Origin: RGIG8709 sp045575975
GTDB taxonomy: Bacteria; Bacillota; Clostridia; Monoglobales; Monoglobaceae
Length of the DNA stretch: 19,824 bases
Assembly: GCA_045575975.1 (NCBI GenBank)
Contig: JAZNFO010000060.1
Span: 1-19,824 of the forward strand
Direction of reading: 5' to 3'
The stretch's first letter is position 1. Each line of letters begins with the position of its first letter. Of the stretch, positions 1 through 6,816 are shown piece after piece. The notes beneath the pieces are model-generated. The model did not search any database. It was not told where the DNA came from and saw only the letters and a program-made list of their open reading frames with translations. A program made the translations under genes and the position numbers.

Positions 1-824
1 TTATAAGTCCAAGCGATTTAGAAAGGGTTTCAAACAAGATAATAAGGGATATTTTGCCTGAAAATAATAAAGTTGATGCCTTAAAAGTTCAAGTGTTTAC
101 AAATAATACGGATTCCTTTTTTCTTATAGCAGATAAAATAAAAGAACTTGGTTATGATGAAATAAATCTTAATTTTGGGTGTCCTTCATCAACTGTTGTT
201 AAAAAAGGCAGGGGAGCAGGTTTTTTAAAAAATCCCGATATGCTCAGAAGCTTTCTTGAAGAATTATTCAGCAAAGAAAATATGAAGATATCTGTTAAAA
301 CAAGAACAGGGTTTTATTCCGGGGAAGAAATGGATAGTTTGATAAAAATTTATAATAAGTTTCCTCTTTCTATGCTTATAATTCATCCAAGGACAAGAGA
401 AGATTATTATAATGGAATGCCTGATCTTGAAGTGTTCAAAAGAGCATACGGCAAATCGATAAATAAAGTTTGCTATAACGGAAATATATATTCTTCTGAT
501 GATTATGAACGGATAAATAGAGGGTTTCCGGATATATGCGGAGTTATGATTGGAAGAGGAGCTGTTAAGAATCCTGCAATATTCAGACATATAAAAGGCG
601 GGAAGCCTGTTTCTACAGATGAGCTTATAGGGTTTTCTGAAAAGCTTATGGAAAATTATATGCTTGTGTTAAATTCGGATACATTCACCCTTCATAAGCT
701 TAAGGAAATATGGGTGCATATGATAGAAAATTATCCTGAAGAGAAAAAAATAAATAAGGCTCTGAAAAAATCAAGAAATCTTGCAGAATTCAAAAGTGCC
801 CTTTATGCATTACCTGAATTATAA
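1..824 (+). CDS. tRNA-dihydrouridine synthase (Dus family), 5' end outside window
   Basis: FMN-dependent enzyme that reduces specific uridines in the D-loop of tRNA to dihydrouridine. The frame is open from base 3 with no start before the window edge, and TTG at base 54 is an internal Leu codon, so the gene is cut by the left boundary. About 273 codons are visible, against a usual family length near 310-330. Visible family motifs are INLNFGCPSS with the conserved Cys, a GRGAGFL segment, SVKTRTGF, IHPRTREDYY and the C-terminal FMN phosphate-binding MIGRGAVKNPAIF. The GCP motif without a following GAC suits a DusB/DusC-like group better than DusA, but the subfamily is not certain. The gene ends just before a strong hairpin with a T-tract (835-901), which probably terminates its transcript. 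The opposite-strand frame here is a shadow. Confidence 0.92.
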   Translation, partial: ISPSDLERVSNKIIRDILPENNKVDALKVQVFTNNTDSFFLIADKIKELGYDEINLNFGCPSSTVVKKGRGAGFLKNPDMLRSFLEELFSKENMKISVKTRTGFYSGEEMDSLIKIYNKFPLSMLIIHPRTREDYYNGMPDLEVFKRAYGKSINKVCYNGNIYSSDDYERINRGFPDICGVMIGRGAVKNPAIFRHIKGGKPVSTDELIGFSEKLMENYMLVLNSDTFTLHKLKEIWVHMIENYPEEKKINKALKKSRNLAEFKSALYALPEL

Positions 825-834
825 AGATAGAAGT

Positions 835-901
835 CCTGTCATTTAGCTTTGGAAAGTTGAATATAATTTTAATATTCCAAGGTTAAAAGGCAGGCTTTTT
901 T
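835..901 (+). terminator. long hairpin plus T6 between dus and ykvI, overlapping the ykvI translation start region
   Basis: Bases 835-854 pair with 875-894 at 19 of 20 positions (three G-U pairs, one A-A mismatch) around a 20-nt AT-rich loop. One base later comes a run of six T (896-901) that directly abuts the ykvI ATG at 902. This has the form of an intrinsic terminator for the dus transcript. The purine-rich 885-894 stretch, the only possible ribosome-binding site for ykvI, lies in the 3' arm, so read-through RNA would hide it. A TATAAT at 862-867 in the loop could be a -10 box giving a ykvI transcript without the hairpin, but no good -35 is visible. Confidence 0.75.
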
Positions 902-1912
902 ATGAAAAATATTTTAAAAATAATTTTTGTTTATATTGGACTTGTAATAGGAGCGGGATTTGCTTCGGGCCGTGAAATTCTGGAGTTTTTTAATTTAAAG
1001 AATAATCATGATATAACAGGTATTATTGTTGCAGGTGTATTGTTTTCTTTTATTGCATATGTAATTTTACTTAAGGCAAAAAGAATGAATTGCGATAATT
1101 TTTATGATTTTACGGATAGAGTTTCAGGGAGTCTTGGTTATTATATAAAGGCTTTTATGTTTTTATATATGTTTGCTGGTTTTTTTGTTATGCTCTCAGC
1201 GGGTGGGGCTCTTTGGTCTATGGAGTTTGGACTAAATAAAAGTTATGGAATAATAATCCTGACATTTATTTGTTTTTTGGTTTTAGTATTTGGAGAAAAA
1301 GGGATTGTATGGCTTAATACAATTTTAGTCCCATTAATGATTGCAGGGATAATTTTAATATGTTTATTTTCTCTTCTTAATTCCTCTGTACCGACTGTTT
1401 CTGTTTTAAAGGAGGTAAAAAACAATTTTTTACTGTCGGCTCTATGTTATGTCAGCTATAACACAATAAATGCAGGAGCGGTTCTTGTTCCTTTGTCAAA
1501 GGAGACAACTGAAAGACAAATAAAAATAAGTGCGACTGTAAGCGGTGGGTTACTGGGTCTTTTAATCTTTTTTGTGTGGCTTACGATAAATCTATATTTT
1601 GATAAGGTTCTTGAAGCAGAATTTCCTATGTATGATATTGCAATTAAGCTTGGAGATATTTCAAGATATGCATATTTTTCTGTCTTGTTTATGGCTATAT
1701 GCACAACAGCAGTTTCATCAGGCTTTGGAGTCCTTTCGGCATTTAATACAAAAAAAAGAAGCAACCGGATATGGCTGGCAGCGGTTTTGTGTTTGCTGTC
1801 TGCACCTTTTGCTTCTTTAAGTTTTTCCTCATTGGTTGCAAATGTTTATTCTGCCTTTGGAATTGTTGGATTTGTGTGGCTTGCTGTTTTAATATATAGT
1901 TTTGTTAAATAA
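902..1912 (+). CDS. ykvI: YkvI-family integral membrane protein (putative transporter)
   Basis: A very hydrophobic 336-residue protein with about ten predicted membrane helices and short, often basic loops. The N-terminus (YIGLVIGAGFASGREILEFF) carries the GAGFASG-type signature seen in the YkvI membrane family, which is distantly related to APC-superfamily transporters. The broken first helix with small Gly/Ala residues is typical of substrate-binding unwound helices in that fold. The substrate is not known for the family as far as I can recall, and nothing here reveals it. The ATG at 902 places the signature at the usual N-terminal position. The ribosome-binding site is poor and lies in the arm of the preceding hairpin, so expression may be conditional or leaderless. 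The gene's 3' end overlaps the opposite-strand nth gene by 8 bp (1905-1912). Confidence 0.85.
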   Translation: MKNILKIIFVYIGLVIGAGFASGREILEFFNLKNNHDITGIIVAGVLFSFIAYVILLKAKRMNCDNFYDFTDRVSGSLGYYIKAFMFLYMFAGFFVMLSAGGALWSMEFGLNKSYGIIILTFICFLVLVFGEKGIVWLNTILVPLMIAGIILICLFSLLNSSVPTVSVLKEVKNNFLLSALCYVSYNTINAGAVLVPLSKETTERQIKISATVSGGLLGLLIFFVWLTINLYFDKVLEAEFPMYDIAIKLGDISRYAYFSVLFMAICTTAVSSGFGVLSAFNTKKRSNRIWLAAVLCLLSAPFASLSFSSLVANVYSAFGIVGFVWLAVLIYSFVK

Positions 1913-2546
1913 GTTTAGGACAGAATGCCGAAAGCGGGCATATGTCACATTCAGGCTTTCTTGCACTGCAACAGGCTCTTCCGTGGTCAACCAGTCTGTG
2001 GCAAAAATCGGTTTGTTCTTCTTCTGGAATAATTTTTATAAGATCAAGTTCTATTTTATAGGGGTCCTTTTCTTTTGTTAAGCCCATTCTGTTTGAAAGT
2101 CTTGTTGCATGAGTGTCAACAACTATGCCGGGTTTTTTAAATATGTCTCCCAGAACAAGATTAGCAGTTTTTCTTCCAACGCCTGGCAATGTGAGGAGTT
2201 CTTCCATAGTGTCAGGAACAATACCATTGAAATCTGATATTATTTTCTGGCAACAGCCGATAATATTTTTTGCTTTGTTTTTATAAAATCCGGTTGAACG
2301 GATATATTCTCTCAGCTCAAGCTCATCAGCAACAGCAAAGGCATAAACATCAGGATATTTTTTGAAAAGATTGGGAGTAACCATATTAACTCTTGCATCT
2401 GTGCATTGAGCTGCAAGCTGAGTTGCAATCAGAAGCTGAAGAGGGTCTTTGTAGTCTAAGGTACAATCAGAGTCAGGATAAGCTTTTTTTAATAAATCAA
2501 CAATAATTTCAGCTCTCTTTTTTTTATCTTTTAATGTTTCTTTCAT
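1905..2546 (-). CDS. nth: endonuclease III (DNA glycosylase/AP lyase)
   Basis: Base-excision-repair enzyme that removes oxidised pyrimidines and nicks abasic sites. The 213 residues match the normal family length. The helix-hairpin-helix is LPGVGRKTAN, with the Schiff-base lysine at about K126, followed by VVDTHATRLSNRMGL with the catalytic Asp at about D144. The C-terminus carries the four cysteines of the [4Fe-4S] cluster (C193, C200, C203, C209; spacing C-x6-C-x2-C-x5-C). All key residues are present, so the enzyme should be active. The start ATG is preceded by an AAAGGA ribosome-binding site with rather long spacing. The gene is divergent from rarA and separated from it by a highly folded intergenic element. 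Its 3' end runs 8 bp into ykvI, with no clear terminator between them. Confidence 0.96.
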   Translation of the reverse strand: MKETLKDKKKRAEIIVDLLKKAYPDSDCTLDYKDPLQLLIATQLAAQCTDARVNMVTPNLFKKYPDVYAFAVADELELREYIRSTGFYKNKAKNIIGCCQKIISDFNGIVPDTMEELLTLPGVGRKTANLVLGDIFKKPGIVVDTHATRLSNRMGLTKEKDPYKIELDLIKIIPEEEQTDFCHRLVDHGRACCSARKPECDICPLSAFCPKLI

Positions 2547-2607
2547 ATATGATTAATCCTTTCGAAAAATAGTTGCAAAACTTATTAAGTTATATTATAA
2601 TTATAGT

Positions 2608-2775
2608 TGTAGAAAACGGTGAGACACCGTTTTAGCGGAATATTCATTCCGCAATTTTCAAGCTGAAGGCATGAAAACTACACACAATTGCAATGAAATA
2701 TCGTGAAATTGCACGGCAATTTCATTGTCAAAATATTATTTTGACAGTGAAAAACATTAAAATAATGTTTTTCAC
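2608..2775. repeat. multi-hairpin structured element between nth and rarA (possible palindromic repeat or ncRNA)
   Basis: Nearly every base of this 168-bp stretch can be paired. TGTAG (2608-2612) and CTACA (2678-2682) close a cloverleaf-like block with three hairpins: 2613-2621/2625-2633 (9 bp, loop AGA), 2635-2641/2646-2652 (7 bp) and 2655-2660/2672-2677 (6 bp). Next come a nested hairpin, 2691-2699/2719-2727 with inner stem 2702-2705/2712-2715, then 2726-2734/2738-2746 (9 bp) and 2747-2758/2764-2775 (12 bp, perfect). No reading frame of note is present. It sits where the nth and rarA promoters should be. A TATAAT at 2790-2795 could be the rarA -10 box, but its -35 would fall in the last hairpin. 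The form resembles a composite palindromic repeat or miniature mobile element, though no second copy occurs in the window. Confidence 0.7.
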
Positions 2776-2835
2776 CAAGATACCTTCATTATAATACAAA
2801 TATAGTAATTTGTAAATAACTTAAGGAGATTAAGG

Positions 2836-4107
2836 ATGGATACATCAAGACCGCTTGCTGACAGATTAAGACCTGAAAAAATTGAAGATGTTGTTGGACA
2901 AAAGCATCTTATTGGTGACAATAAGGTTCTTTCTGTTATGGCGAAAACAGGAAAGTTTTCCAATTTGATTTTTTATGGTCCAAGTGGAACGGGAAAAACC
3001 ACAGTTGCAAATATTCTGGCAAAGGCAAGCAATAAAAATTTGTATAAGCTTAATGCAACAACTGCATCTGTTGCGGATGTGAGGGAAGTTTGTGCCCAGT
3101 CAGAAGAAATTTCCAATCCTAATGGTATTCTTCTGTACCTTGATGAAATCCAGAACTTTAATAAAAAACAACAACAATCATTACTTGAATATACTGAAAA
3201 CGGAAAGATAACTCTTATTGCATCAACAACCGAGAATCCGTATTTTTATGTTTATAACGCGATTTTAAGTAGAAGCACGGTATTTGAATTTAAGGCTGTT
3301 CCCCAGGGTGAGATAAAATGTGCTTTGAAGAAAGCTGTCAGTACTGTAAAAGAGGATTTTCCATCGAATGAAGTCATAGCCCATGATGATTTTCTTGAAC
3401 ATATTGCAGAAATGGCAAACGGAGATGTAAGAAAAGCGATTAATATGCTTGAACTTTCTCTTATGTATGTTGTGCCAGATAAGGATTTGAAAATTAATCT
3501 GACAAAAGAAGTAGCAGAACAATGTACCCAGCAGAAAGCCTTTAAGTTTGATAATAGCGGAGACAGCCGGTATGATTGTATGAGTGCATTGCAAAAATCT
3601 ATAAGAGGCTCTGACCCTGACGGTGCAGTTCATTATCTTGCAAGACTTTTGGCTGCTGATGACTTAGCATCAGCCTGCAGAAGACTTATGGTTATTGCAG
3701 CAGAGGATATCGGTCTTGCTTACCCAATGGCAATTCCAATTGTGAAAGCGGCGGTTGACAGTGCATTGATGCTTGGAATGCCGGAAGCGAGAATTCCTCT
3801 TGCTGATGCAGCAATTATGCTTGCAACAGCACCAAAGTCGAATTCAGCTTATATGGCTATAAACAGTGCTTTGTATGATATAGAAACTATGGACACGGGG
3901 GAAATTCCGAGACAGCTTCAGAATAAGCATTATGACGGAGAGGGAGATGTACAGAAAGGACAAAATTATCTGTATCCCCATGATTTTCCTGACCATTATG
4001 TTAAACAACAATATCTTCCTGATAAAATAAAGAATAAAAAGTATTATGAATTTGGAAATAATAAAACAGAACAAGCTGCAAAAAATTATTGGGATAAAAT
4101 AAAATAA
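2836..4107 (+). CDS. rarA: replication-associated recombination protein A (RarA/MgsA, AAA+ ATPase)
   Basis: Clamp-loader-like AAA+ ATPase of the MgsA/WRNIP1 family that acts at stalled replication forks. The 423 residues are a typical length. Visible motifs are the N-terminal PLADRLRPEKIEDVVGQ, Walker A GPSGTGKT (48-55), Walker B LLYLDE (99-104), sensor 1 STTENP (130-135) and an SR arginine-finger pair (145-146). These are followed by a lid region with NGDVRKAINMLE and the C-terminal tetramerisation domain with MVIAAEDIGLAYP and a typical HYDGEGDVQKGQNYLYPHD stretch. The start is supported by AAGGAG at 2823-2828, 7 nt upstream. The gene is single and ends inside a palindromic terminator shared with the convergent Clp ATPase gene. 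Confidence 0.96.
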   Translation: MDTSRPLADRLRPEKIEDVVGQKHLIGDNKVLSVMAKTGKFSNLIFYGPSGTGKTTVANILAKASNKNLYKLNATTASVADVREVCAQSEEISNPNGILLYLDEIQNFNKKQQQSLLEYTENGKITLIASTTENPYFYVYNAILSRSTVFEFKAVPQGEIKCALKKAVSTVKEDFPSNEVIAHDDFLEHIAEMANGDVRKAINMLELSLMYVVPDKDLKINLTKEVAEQCTQQKAFKFDNSGDSRYDCMSALQKSIRGSDPDGAVHYLARLLAADDLASACRRLMVIAAEDIGLAYPMAIPIVKAAVDSALMLGMPEARIPLADAAIMLATAPKSNSAYMAINSALYDIETMDTGEIPRQLQNKHYDGEGDVQKGQNYLYPHDFPDHYVKQQYLPDKIKNKKYYEFGNNKTEQAAKNYWDKIK

Positions 4108-4136
4108 AGGTCCATATGGACCTTTATTTTATTTTA
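4095..4136. terminator. 42-bp perfect palindrome, bidirectional terminator of rarA and the Clp gene
   Basis: Bases 4095-4136 are a perfect palindrome centred between 4115 and 4116. The GC core GGTCC/GGACC is flanked by A-rich and T-rich arms, so each strand gives a hairpin followed by a T-rich tail. The rarA stop codon (4105-4107) and the Clp stop codon (4124-4126) lie at mirror positions inside it. As a consequence both proteins end in Lys-Ile-Lys. Confidence 0.93.
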
Positions 4137-6484
4137 ACTGTAATATCTTCGTCTTTTGCACTAACGGTAACTTCATTTCCGCTTATAAGTTCACCTTCAA
4201 TAAGCATAAGAGCAAGTTTGTCCTCAATATGTTTTTCGATATATCTTCTCATAGGTCTTGCACCGTATTCTCTTTTATATGATTTCTCATATATGAGTTC
4301 TCTTGCTTTATCATCAAGTGTCATCGATATTCCCTTTTCAAGAAGTCCCTCATTCAAATCTTTTGTCATAAGTGTAATAATTTCAAGGAGCTCTTCTTTT
4401 TTTAGCTCGGTGAAAGTTATAATTTCATCAACTCTGTTTAAAAATTCAGGTCTGAAAAGTTGTTTTAAAGCTCTTTCGGTTTTTAAGGAAGTTGTTTTTG
4501 AATCATCAACTGAAAAACCGGATATTGAACTTGATGAATTGCTGCCTGCGTTAGATGTCATAATAATTATTGTATTTTCAAATGAAACAGTTTTTCCGTG
4601 ACTGTCTGTAATTCTTCCGTCATCCAGAATTTGGAGCAGCATATTAAAAATGTCAGGATGTGCTTTTTCAATCTCGTCAAACAGAATAACAGAGTAGGGG
4701 TGGCGTCTTATTTTTTCGGTCAGCTGACCTGCATCATCATATCCAACATATCCCGGAGGGGACCCAATAAGCTTCGCTGCAGAATGCTTTTCCATGAATT
4801 CTGACATATCAAGACGAATTAATGCCTCTTCACTGTCGAAGACCTCTCTAGCAATTTGTTTTACAAGTTCTGTTTTACCAACACCTGTTGGACCAACAAA
4901 AATGAAGGAAACGGGTCTTCTTTTTAAGTTAATTCCTGCGCGTTTTCTTCTTATTGCCCTTGCAACAGAGGAAACCGCTTCGTTTTGACCAATAATTCTT
5001 GAATGAAGTCTTTCCTCAAGGTTTATAAGACGATTTGTTTCGTATTCGGTTATATTTTTAACCGGTATTTTTGTCCAGCTTTCTATAACAGCTGCTAAAT
5101 CCTCTGGTTTTAAATATGTGTCTTTAATGGTAGCTTCAAGTTCTTCTATTTCTGATTTAATACGGCATTCTTCGCTTTTTAAGGCGGCAATTTTTCTGTA
5201 ATTTTCAGTTGATTCTTCCTCGGTTTTTGGCTCTGTAGAAAGAATTTCGTTTTGTTCATTTTCTATTTCAAGTAAATCAGTTTTTAGTTTTTCAATATCG
5301 ATAAGAACTGTGTTTTCAAGATTAACTCTTGATGCTGCTTCATCAATAACATCTATAGCCTTGTCGGGAAGAAATCTTTCTGTTATATATCTTTCCGAAA
5401 GAACTGTTGCTGTACGGATTATATCGTCTGTAATTTTTACTTTATGATAATCCTCATAGTAGCTTTTGATTCCCTTTAAAATTTCAATTGTTTCTTCAAC
5501 TGATGGCTCCTCAACCAAAACAGTCTGGAAACGGCGTTCCAAAGCAGAATCCTTTTCTATATATTTTCTGTATTCTTCAAGGGTTGTTGCACCGATAATC
5601 TGAATTTCACCTTTTGATAAGGCGGGTTTTAAAATGTTTCCTGCATTCATAGCACCGTCAGCATCACCTGCTTTTGTAATTGTGTGAACCTCATCGATAA
5701 CTAGGATTATGTTTCCTAATGCCTTAACTTCAGCTATTAAGTTTTTTAGTCTTGATTCAAACTGACCACGGAATTGAGTTCCTGCAACCATCGAAGCCAT
5801 ATCAAGAAGATAAATCTCATAATTTAAAAGTTTTGCGGGAACATCGCCTTTGATTATTTTAAGGGCAAGCCCTTCTGCGATTGCAGTTTTTCCAACACCG
5901 GGTTCACCTATTAAACAAGGATTGTTTTTAGTTCTTCTGTTTAGAATCTGTGTGACCCTTGTCATTTCAGTTTCCCTGCCCACAACAATGTCAATTAAGC
6001 CGTCCTGAGCCTTTTGTGTAAGGTTTGTTCCATACATATTCAGAAATTTTCGGGAGTTGTCCTTTTTTGGGGCTTTTGAAGATGAATTTTTGGCTTTTTT
6101 GATGTCTTGTTCTGTCTGCTCTTTGTTGCCTAATGAATTTGTAAAACTTTTGAAAAATGAAAATGGATTATTTTTTGCCTGGTTTGATTCATCTTCATCC
6201 AGGTCTGCACCAAGTGATTCCATAATTTCTTTCATTGATTCGGGATTTGTTGGGTCAAAGTCTGCAGGCATTCCCATTTCTTCAAGCATATTCTGCATAT
6301 CGCTGTTAAGCAAATCCATTTCTTCTGCATTTATTCCCATTTTGGAGATTATATCATTTATCGGACCTAAGTTAAGCTCCTTTGCACAACTCAGGCAATA
6401 TCCGACATTTTCCTGATTTCCTGCCTGGTCAAGCTTTGTGACATATACGACTGCAAGATTTTTTCCGCATTTCGCACATAACAT
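4124..6484 (-). CDS. Clp/Hsp100 ATPase with N-terminal zinc finger (ClpE-like; ClpC/ClpE family)
   Basis: ATP-driven unfoldase that presumably feeds substrates to ClpP. The start is placed at 6484, not at the upstream ATG at 6499: GGAGG (6493-6497) overlaps that first ATG and lies 8 nt before the second, giving 786 residues. The N-terminus has a zinc-finger pair (C3-x2-C6 and C30-x2-C33) and an acidic/Met-rich linker, and lacks the double Clp N-domain of ClpC. This architecture is that of ClpE. AAA1 carries GEPGVGKT (193-200) and ILVIDE (about 260-265), a charged coiled middle segment spans about 395-455, and AAA2 carries GPTGVGKT (531-538) followed by VILFDEIEKAH. A Ser-rich loop with SGF lies where ClpP-docking loops sit. 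A consensus promoter lies upstream. No mcsA, mcsB or ctsR gene is adjacent. Confidence 0.93.
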   Translation of the reverse strand: MLCAKCGKNLAVVYVTKLDQAGNQENVGYCLSCAKELNLGPINDIISKMGINAEEMDLLNSDMQNMLEEMGMPADFDPTNPESMKEIMESLGADLDEDESNQAKNNPFSFFKSFTNSLGNKEQTEQDIKKAKNSSSKAPKKDNSRKFLNMYGTNLTQKAQDGLIDIVVGRETEMTRVTQILNRRTKNNPCLIGEPGVGKTAIAEGLALKIIKGDVPAKLLNYEIYLLDMASMVAGTQFRGQFESRLKNLIAEVKALGNIILVIDEVHTITKAGDADGAMNAGNILKPALSKGEIQIIGATTLEEYRKYIEKDSALERRFQTVLVEEPSVEETIEILKGIKSYYEDYHKVKITDDIIRTATVLSERYITERFLPDKAIDVIDEAASRVNLENTVLIDIEKLKTDLLEIENEQNEILSTEPKTEEESTENYRKIAALKSEECRIKSEIEELEATIKDTYLKPEDLAAVIESWTKIPVKNITEYETNRLINLEERLHSRIIGQNEAVSSVARAIRRKRAGINLKRRPVSFIFVGPTGVGKTELVKQIAREVFDSEEALIRLDMSEFMEKHSAAKLIGSPPGYVGYDDAGQLTEKIRRHPYSVILFDEIEKAHPDIFNMLLQILDDGRITDSHGKTVSFENTIIIMTSNAGSNSSSSISGFSVDDSKTTSLKTERALKQLFRPEFLNRVDEIITFTELKKEELLEIITLMTKDLNEGLLEKGISMTLDDKARELIYEKSYKREYGARPMRRYIEKHIEDKLALMLIEGELISGNEVTVSAKDEDITVKIK

Positions 6485-6540
6485 AAGTTTTGCCTCCATA
6501 TATAAAAGTTTATCTTGGTTTTAAATTAACAAGCTTTTGT

Positions 6541-6569
6541 AGTATATCATTTATTTAACCTTTTTTCAA
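6541..6569 (-). promoter_or_regulatory. sigma-A type promoter of the Clp ATPase gene
   Basis: Read on the minus strand: TTGAAA (6564-6569), a 17-nt spacer, then TATACT (6541-6546). Transcription would begin near 6534, leaving a leader of about 50 nt. I looked for the CtsR operator (two GTCAAA heptads separated by 3 nt) around it and found only a degenerate, wrongly spaced resemblance. Heat-shock control by CtsR is therefore not supported. Confidence 0.75.
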
Positions 6570-6672
6570 TGACTTTTTAGTATATTAGTGTAAATTTAAT
6601 ATTTTATTTACAAATTTATTCCCGAATTAATTAATTTTGTTAAAAAATATGAAGTTATTTTAAGTAAAATAC

Positions 6673-6701
6673 TTTACAAACAAGAAAAAATTTAGTAAAA
6701 T
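6673..6701 (+). promoter_or_regulatory. sigma-A type promoter of ileS
   Basis: TTTACA (6673-6678), a 17-nt spacer, and TAAAAT (6696-6701). The start site would be near 6708, giving a leader of about 109 nt before the ileS ATG, much too short for a normal T-box leader. The 332-bp gap between the Clp and ileS start codons holds only the two divergent promoters and the ileS leader structures. Confidence 0.65.
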
Positions 6702-6720
6702 ATTAAATGTATGTAATCTT

Positions 6721-6807
6721 GCAGTTTAATATGCATAAAATGTATCAACTGCCTGAAGATGCATTTTAAGTATAGTTATATAATATAAAATTTTACAGGC
6801 GGAAAGG
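6721..6807 (+). promoter_or_regulatory. ileS leader: alternative hairpins and candidate pseudoknot next to the ribosome-binding site
   Basis: Stem P1 is 6736-6746 with 6758-6768 (11 bp, one G-U, loop 6747-6757). CTGCCTG in that loop (6749-6755) is complementary over 7 bp (one U-G) to CAGGCGG at 6796-6802, which would close an H-type pseudoknot beside the ribosome-binding purines (GGAAAGG, 6801-6807). A competing hairpin, GCAGTT (6721-6726) with AACTGC (6747-6752) plus inner stem 6731-6736/6740-6745, uses the same bases, so the two folds exclude each other. The T-box consensus is absent. The infB leader has a matching arrangement (see 16426-16479). Confidence 0.55.
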
Positions 6808-6816
6808 CATGAGAGT

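Noticed and set aside
1905..1960. Palindromic terminator at the ykvI/nth junction
   Set aside because: The 8-bp overlap has no palindrome. Only a 5-bp stem (ATGCC/GGCAT) without a T-run lies in nth.
2608..2775. CRISPR-like array or cluster of tRNA genes
   Set aside because: The hairpins differ from each other in sequence, there are no equal-length spacers, and no T-loop (GGTTCRA) or acceptor stem with tRNA-length spacing is present. The cloverleaf form of 2608-2682 is only superficial.
4116..4601. Plus-strand open frame of 161 codons
   Set aside because: Antisense to the 3' part of the Clp ATPase gene. Its Ser/Ile/Phe-rich composition is that of a shadow frame.
6547..6580. CtsR operator at the Clp promoter
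   Set aside because: Only AGTCATT and GGTTAAA-like heptads with 7 nt between them are seen. The known operator needs two near-exact heptads 3 nt apart.
6700..6816. T-box riboswitch upstream of ileS
   Set aside because: The T-box core (AGGGUGGNACCGCG type) is absent, there is no specifier-loop arrangement, and the leader from the likely promoter is only about 109 nt.
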